A stretch of DNA of 64,000 nucleotides from Lachnospiraceae bacterium. Lineage in GTDB: Bacteria > Bacillota > Clostridia > Lachnospirales > Lachnospiraceae. The DNA lies in contig JAQVCW010000007.1 of the NCBI GenBank assembly GCA_028689585.1, positions 62,001 to 126,000 of the forward strand, in the 5' to 3' direction. The position numbers and the translations under genes are program-made. The notes beneath the pieces are model-generated. The model was not told where the DNA came from. It did no database searches and saw nothing but the letters and a program-made list of their open reading frames with translations. This document shows positions 60,668 through 64,000 of this stretch, one piece after another; position 1 is the stretch's first letter, and every line of letters begins with the position of its first letter.

Positions 60668-61753
60668 CTACTCCAGATAAAACCCCTTATACCATTTTGC
60701 AAATTTCCGCAGCCCATCCCTCAAGCTGGTGCTGGGCTTAAAGCCAAAGTCCCGCTCCAATGCCGAAGTATCGGCATAGGTCACCGGCACATCCCCCGGC
60801 TGCATCGCCACCAGCTTCTTGTGCGCTTCAAAGTCATAGTCGGCGGGCAGTACGCCTGCGCGGATCAGCTCCTGCTGCAGAATGTCTACAAAATCCAGGA
60901 GGTTCTCCGGATGGTTGTTGCCAATGTTGTAAAGTGCATACGGCGGAACCGGCAGGCCGTCCTCTCCATTCTGTTTTTCAGGCGGAGCCTGCATTACAAG
61001 CATCACGCCCTTTACGATATCATCTACATAGGTAAAGTCCCGTTTGCAGTTTCCATAGTTAAAGATCTGGATGGTCTCACCCCTGCGCAGCTTGTTCGTA
61101 AAACCAAAATATGCCATATCCGGTCTGCCGGCCGGCCCATATACCGTAAAGAAACGAAGTCCGGTGGAAGGGATATTGTAAAGTTTGCTGTACGCATGGG
61201 CCATCAGTTCATTGGATTTCTTCGTAGCTGCGTAAAGACTCACCGGATTATCTACCTTGTCATCGGTGGAATAGGGCACCTTTTTATTTGTCCCATAGAC
61301 AGAAGAACTGGACGCATAGACCAGATGCTCCACCCCTTTGGCACCATCATCGTAAGAATGGCGGCATGCCTCCAGAATATTGTAAAATCCAATCAGATTC
61401 GACTCAATATAGACATCCGGATTGGTAATGGAATAACGAACGCCTGCCTGCGCGGCCAGATTCACTACCAAATCCGGCGTGTGCTCCGCAAAAATACGGT
61501 CAATCAAGGTCTTATCTGCAATGCTTCCTCTGACAAAAGTCCATTTCGATGCCAGATGCTGTCCTGCCATGGTTTCGATCTGCTCCAGACGATATTCCTT
61601 GATGGAAACATCATAATAATCGTTCATATTATCGATACCGATCACCCGTACCGGCGAGACGGCACGCAGCAGCTCCAGAACCAGATTAGATCCGATAAAG
61701 CCCGCCGCACCTGTCACTAAAATTGTCTTATCTTTTAAATCATATGTATTCAC
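60668..61753 (-). CDS. UDP-glucuronate 4-epimerase family protein
   Basis: A 361-residue extended short-chain dehydrogenase. NAD loop ILVTGAAGFIGSNL (11-24), then DNMNDYYDVSIKEYRLEQ, a signature of UDP-glucuronate/UDP-galacturonate epimerases, LAAQAGVRYSITNPDVYIESN, SSSSVYG and the YAATKKSNELMAH catalytic Tyr-Lys. The start is GTG at 61753 with GGGAGAAG six bases before. It is downstream of ugd, which makes its substrate UDP-glucuronate, so the pair would supply galacturonate residues for an acidic polysaccharide. Confidence 0.92.
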   Translation of the reverse strand: MNTYDLKDKTILVTGAAGFIGSNLVLELLRAVSPVRVIGIDNMNDYYDVSIKEYRLEQIETMAGQHLASKWTFVRGSIADKTLIDRIFAEHTPDLVVNLAAQAGVRYSITNPDVYIESNLIGFYNILEACRHSYDDGAKGVEHLVYASSSSVYGTNKKVPYSTDDKVDNPVSLYAATKKSNELMAHAYSKLYNIPSTGLRFFTVYGPAGRPDMAYFGFTNKLRRGETIQIFNYGNCKRDFTYVDDIVKGVMLVMQAPPEKQNGEDGLPVPPYALYNIGNNHPENLLDFVDILQQELIRAGVLPADYDFEAHKKLVAMQPGDVPVTYADTSALERDFGFKPSTSLRDGLRKFAKWYKGFYLE

Positions 61754-61821
61754 GTTATTCTTCTCCCTTTATCACAATTCCACCGTTTCCGTCCCTGTTT
61801 CCTCCAAAAATCCATATTCTT

Positions 61822-63042
61822 TTAGTCTCTCCGGTAAAGATCGCGCGTATAAACCTTTTCCTGCACATCTGCAAGTGCTTCATCGAATCGATTTGCAAGT
61901 ATCACATCACTCTGACCTTTGAATTTCTCCAGATCATTTACCACCTCACTATTGAAGAATGTACTGCCATCCTCCAGCGTCGGCTCATAAATAATTACCG
62001 GAATACCCTTCGCCTTGATGCGCTTCATTACCCCCTGGATTGCAGATGCACGGAAATTGTCACTGTTGCTCTTCATGGTCAAACGGTATACACCCACCGT
62101 CTTCGGTTTTTTCGCAAGAATTGCATCTGAAATGAAATCCTTTCTGGTCGTATTGCTCTTTACCACCGCTTCAATCATATTCTGCGGCACATTCCTGTAA
62201 TTGGCCAGCAGCTGCTTTGTATCCTTCGGCAGACAGTATCCACCGTATCCGAAGCTCGGATTGTTGTAATGGCTGCCAATCCGCGGATCCATGCAGACTC
62301 CTTCAATAATTTTCCCGGTATCTAGGCCGTTCACCTGTGCATAGGTATCCAGCTCGTTGAAATATGCAACGCGAACAGCCAGATACGTATTGGCAAACAG
62401 CTTGATTGCCTCTGCTTCCGTCAGCGGAGCAATCAACGTCTTAATATGCTCGTCTGCTCCACCCGCCCGCTTCTGCTCCGTCTGCGCACCCTGCAGCAGA
62501 AGGCCTGCAAACATCTGGGCTTCCTTTGTCTGGTTTTCGTCAGCACCCACTACAATACGGCTGGGATGAAGATTGTCATACAGTGCCTTCGACTCCCTCA
62601 AAAACTCCGGGCTGAAAATAATATTTGAAATGCCATATTTCTTGCGGACACTTTCGGTATATCCCACCGGGATCGTGGACTTAATCACCATCAGCACATT
62701 GGGATTGTATTTCAGGGTGCATTCAATGGCATCCTCCACTGCGGAAGTATCAAAGAAATGTCCCACATCATCATAGTTGGTAGGTGTGGCAATAATCACA
62801 AGCTCAGCCGAACGATATGCAGCCTCCTTGTCTACCGTGGTCTTCAGGTTCAAAACTCTCTCCCCTGCCTTGGCCTCCCGAAAGAAACGCTCGATCTCAT
62901 CATCCTGAATCGGGCTGATGAATTTGTTCAATTTTTCCGCCTTGGCCGGAGTGGTTGTAATTGCAGTTACCTCATTGTTCTGTGCCAGCAGCACTGCCAG
63001 AGACAGTCCTACATAGCCTACGCCTGCTACTGTGATTTTCAT
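61822..63042 (-). CDS. ugd: UDP-glucose 6-dehydrogenase
   Basis: A 406-residue nucleotide-sugar dehydrogenase that oxidises UDP-glucose to UDP-glucuronate. N-terminal Rossmann loop GVGYVG (7-12), the substrate loop with ATPTNYD, PSTIPVG-like [18 protein letters not shown], and the catalytic cysteine C270 in [12 protein letters not shown]. Unlike the fused paralogue at the right edge, the acidic residue after the second strand is replaced (VTAITTTP rather than VTAVDIIP), which might change cofactor preference. Forms a two-gene unit with the epimerase. Confidence 0.94.
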   Translation of the reverse strand: MKITVAGVGYVGLSLAVLLAQNNEVTAITTTPAKAEKLNKFISPIQDDEIERFFREAKAGERVLNLKTTVDKEAAYRSAELVIIATPTNYDDVGHFFDTSAVEDAIECTLKYNPNVLMVIKSTIPVGYTESVRKKYGISNIIFSPEFLRESKALYDNLHPSRIVVGADENQTKEAQMFAGLLLQGAQTEQKRAGGADEHIKTLIAPLTEAEAIKLFANTYLAVRVAYFNELDTYAQVNGLDTGKIIEGVCMDPRIGSHYNNPSFGYGGYCLPKDTKQLLANYRNVPQNMIEAVVKSNTTRKDFISDAILAKKPKTVGVYRLTMKSNSDNFRASAIQGVMKRIKAKGIPVIIYEPTLEDGSTFFNSEVVNDLEKFKGQSDVILANRFDEALADVQEKVYTRDLYRRD

Positions 63043-63109
63043 AATGAATACCCTCTCTTGTGTTTTTTATTTTCTGCTCTTTGTAACCGGATCTCAACAG
63101 AATACGGAA

Positions 63110-63123
63110 TGTTATTTAAAACA
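63110..63123. promoter_or_regulatory. Operator-like site A, ugd side
   Basis: TGTTATTTAAAACA, which differs by one base from the core of site B (63226-63239). It lies about 70 bases before the ugd start on its upstream side. Confidence 0.45.
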
Positions 63124-63162
63124 TCATAAGTATTTTATTTCAATGAATTCTTTCTATTTTCA

Positions 63163-63191
63163 TTGCCATTCTATTGATTGTATGTTATTAT
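63163..63191 (+). promoter_or_regulatory. Promoter of the HTH-UDP-glucose dehydrogenase gene
   Basis: TTGCCA (63163-63168), 17-base spacer, TATTAT (63186-63191). Confidence 0.6.
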
Positions 63192-63220
63192 ATCACTGTT
63201 TCCCGCAATAGAGAAGTATT

Positions 63221-63244
63221 AATGCTGTTATTTATAACAACATT
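63221..63244. promoter_or_regulatory. Operator-like palindrome B before the fused gene
   Basis: 24 bases with arms AATG-x-TGTTAT and ATAACA-x-CATT around TT. It lies just downstream of the expected transcription start of the HTH-dehydrogenase gene, a good position for autorepression by the HTH domain. Confidence 0.5.
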
Positions 63245-63265
63245 TTGCAGAAGGAGTCCGAGTCA

Positions 63266-64000
63266 ATGAAAAAACTATCCTTATCACTTTTATCAAAACA
63301 AGTCATAGATTCTCGCAAAGAGAGGAAAATAACACAGTTACAATTATCTGAACTCACCGGCATCAACCGGGCAATGCTTAGCCGATTAGAATCTCAGGAT
63401 TATATTCCCTCCATTTCGCAGTTGGAAAAATTAGGGGAAGTCCTTGATTTTGAACCTGTTTCTCTGTTTGTCAATGACAGTTCCGCAAAATTATTCACAA
63501 AATGTTCTCCTCTCAATATCGCAGTTGCCGGTACCGGCTATGTGGGACTTTCTATTGCTGTTCTGCTGGCCCAGCATAATCATGTAACCGCAGTAGACAT
63601 TATTCCAGAAAAAATCGAACTTATTAATCATAAAAAATCTCCGATTCAGGATGAATATATTGAAAAATATCTCGCCGAAAAATATCTTGATCTGACCGCC
63701 ACCCTGGACGGTGAAGCCGCCTATAAAAATGCTGATTTTGTAGTTATTGCAGCTCCTACCAATTATGACAGCAAGAAAAACTATTTTGATACCTCTGCAG
63801 TAGAAGCCGTTATTGAGCTGGTATTAAAAGTGAATCCTGACGCCATTATGGTAATCAAATCCACCATACCGGTGGGATACACTGCCAGTATCCGAAAAAA
63901 ATATAATACAAAAAACATTATCTTCAGTCCGGAATTTTTGAGAGAATCCAAAGCATTATATGATAATCTCTATCCAAGCCGCATCATCGTATCTACGGAC
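63266..64000 (+). CDS. XRE-type HTH domain fused to nucleotide-sugar (UDP-glucose) dehydrogenase, cut by window edge
   Basis: 245 codons are visible. Residues about 12-67 are a Cro/C1-type helix-turn-helix ([20 protein letters not shown] then [23 protein letters not shown]), followed at about 83 by a complete dehydrogenase N-terminus: [45 protein letters not shown] and [21 protein letters not shown] lies nine bases before the ATG. The dehydrogenase part closely parallels the neighbouring ugd, but with the NAD-type aspartate. The rest, including the catalytic cysteine, lies beyond base 64000. The fusion is in one frame without a break. Confidence 0.9.
   Translation, partial: MKKLSLSLLSKQVIDSRKERKITQLQLSELTGINRAMLSRLESQDYIPSISQLEKLGEVLDFEPVSLFVNDSSAKLFTKCSPLNIAVAGTGYVGLSIAVLLAQHNHVTAVDIIPEKIELINHKKSPIQDEYIEKYLAEKYLDLTATLDGEAAYKNADFVVIAAPTNYDSKKNYFDTSAVEAVIELVLKVNPDAIMVIKSTIPVGYTASIRKKYNTKNIIFSPEFLRESKALYDNLYPSRIIVSTD

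Noticed and set aside
60482-61720. Plus-strand open frame of 412 codons opposite the epimerase gene
   Set aside because: Shadow of the epimerase, and crosses its terminator and a pseudogene.
1-64000. tRNA, rRNA or tmRNA genes
   Set aside because: No cloverleaf with conserved T-loop and no rRNA-like sequence was noticed in the gaps; a tRNAscan-SE run would settle it.

Overview
The window looks like a chromosomal segment of a spore-forming Gram-positive anaerobe of the Lachnospiraceae (Clostridia). I infer this from PolC-type DNA polymerase III, CotF-like coat proteins, a tetrahydrofolate riboswitch ahead of an ECF folate transporter, an orphan 2-hydroxyacyl-CoA dehydratase activase, and Lachnospiraceae-style LCP/CpsCD, DHHW and MBOAT genes. 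No rRNA, tRNA or CRISPR array was seen. The species is not assigned. The first and last genes (glgB and an HTH-UDP-glucose dehydrogenase fusion) are cut by the window edges.

Layout. 0-11.3 kb: glgB start, then mostly minus-strand amino-acid biosynthesis (DUF1015, serA, serC; ilvB, ilvD, leuB) with a divergent Lrp/AsnC regulator, then yajC and tgt. 11.4-15.8 kb: a 1410-residue CoA-dehydratase activase with a good promoter and a structured leader. 16-31 kb: housekeeping on the minus strand (efp, aroK, yqeG, polC, ispG, ppk, ppx, DUF815 ATPase, pheA, folC, folT). 32-35.4 kb: a mobile element. 35.4-41.6 kb: lctP, a CmpB-like membrane protein, a PH-domain protein, pyrBI, dfrA, thyA. 41.6-46.2 kb: a cell-surface O-acylation cluster (DHHW, MBOAT, SGNH, DUF4358 lipoprotein). 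46-49 kb: a dipeptidase, a HAD hydrolase, two coat proteins. 49.3-53.7 kb: a MerR-methyltransferase fusion, a MerR-type promoter and rfbABD. 53.9-64 kb: glmS and the exopolysaccharide assembly/regulation genes (LytR_C, LCP, CpsD, CpsC), UDP-glucuronate epimerase and two UDP-glucose dehydrogenases.

Most striking observations. (1) At 32057-35366 an IS1634-family element has kept its terminal inverted repeats but has a broken transposase whose middle is replaced by a two-gene RloA/RloB (AbiL-like) defence cassette; it is bounded by a perfect 103-bp direct repeat, consistent with the long target duplications known for IS1634. The duplicated segment carries the end of lctP and the promoter of folT. 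(2) At the right edge an XRE-type HTH domain is fused to UDP-glucose dehydrogenase, divergent from a stand-alone paralogue, with two matching operator-like sites between them. (3) The tyrosine-rich tail of the CpsD kinase is cut by an in-frame TAG inside its Gly-Tyr repeat, with the rest of the tail still open up to the next gene. (4) A perfect dyad inside a 19-bp promoter spacer, the hallmark of MerR control, lies between a MerR-methyltransferase fusion and rfbA. (5) A roughly 180-bp palindromic element occurs twice, with compensating base changes in its arms. Several leader RNAs and tandem repeats are also listed.
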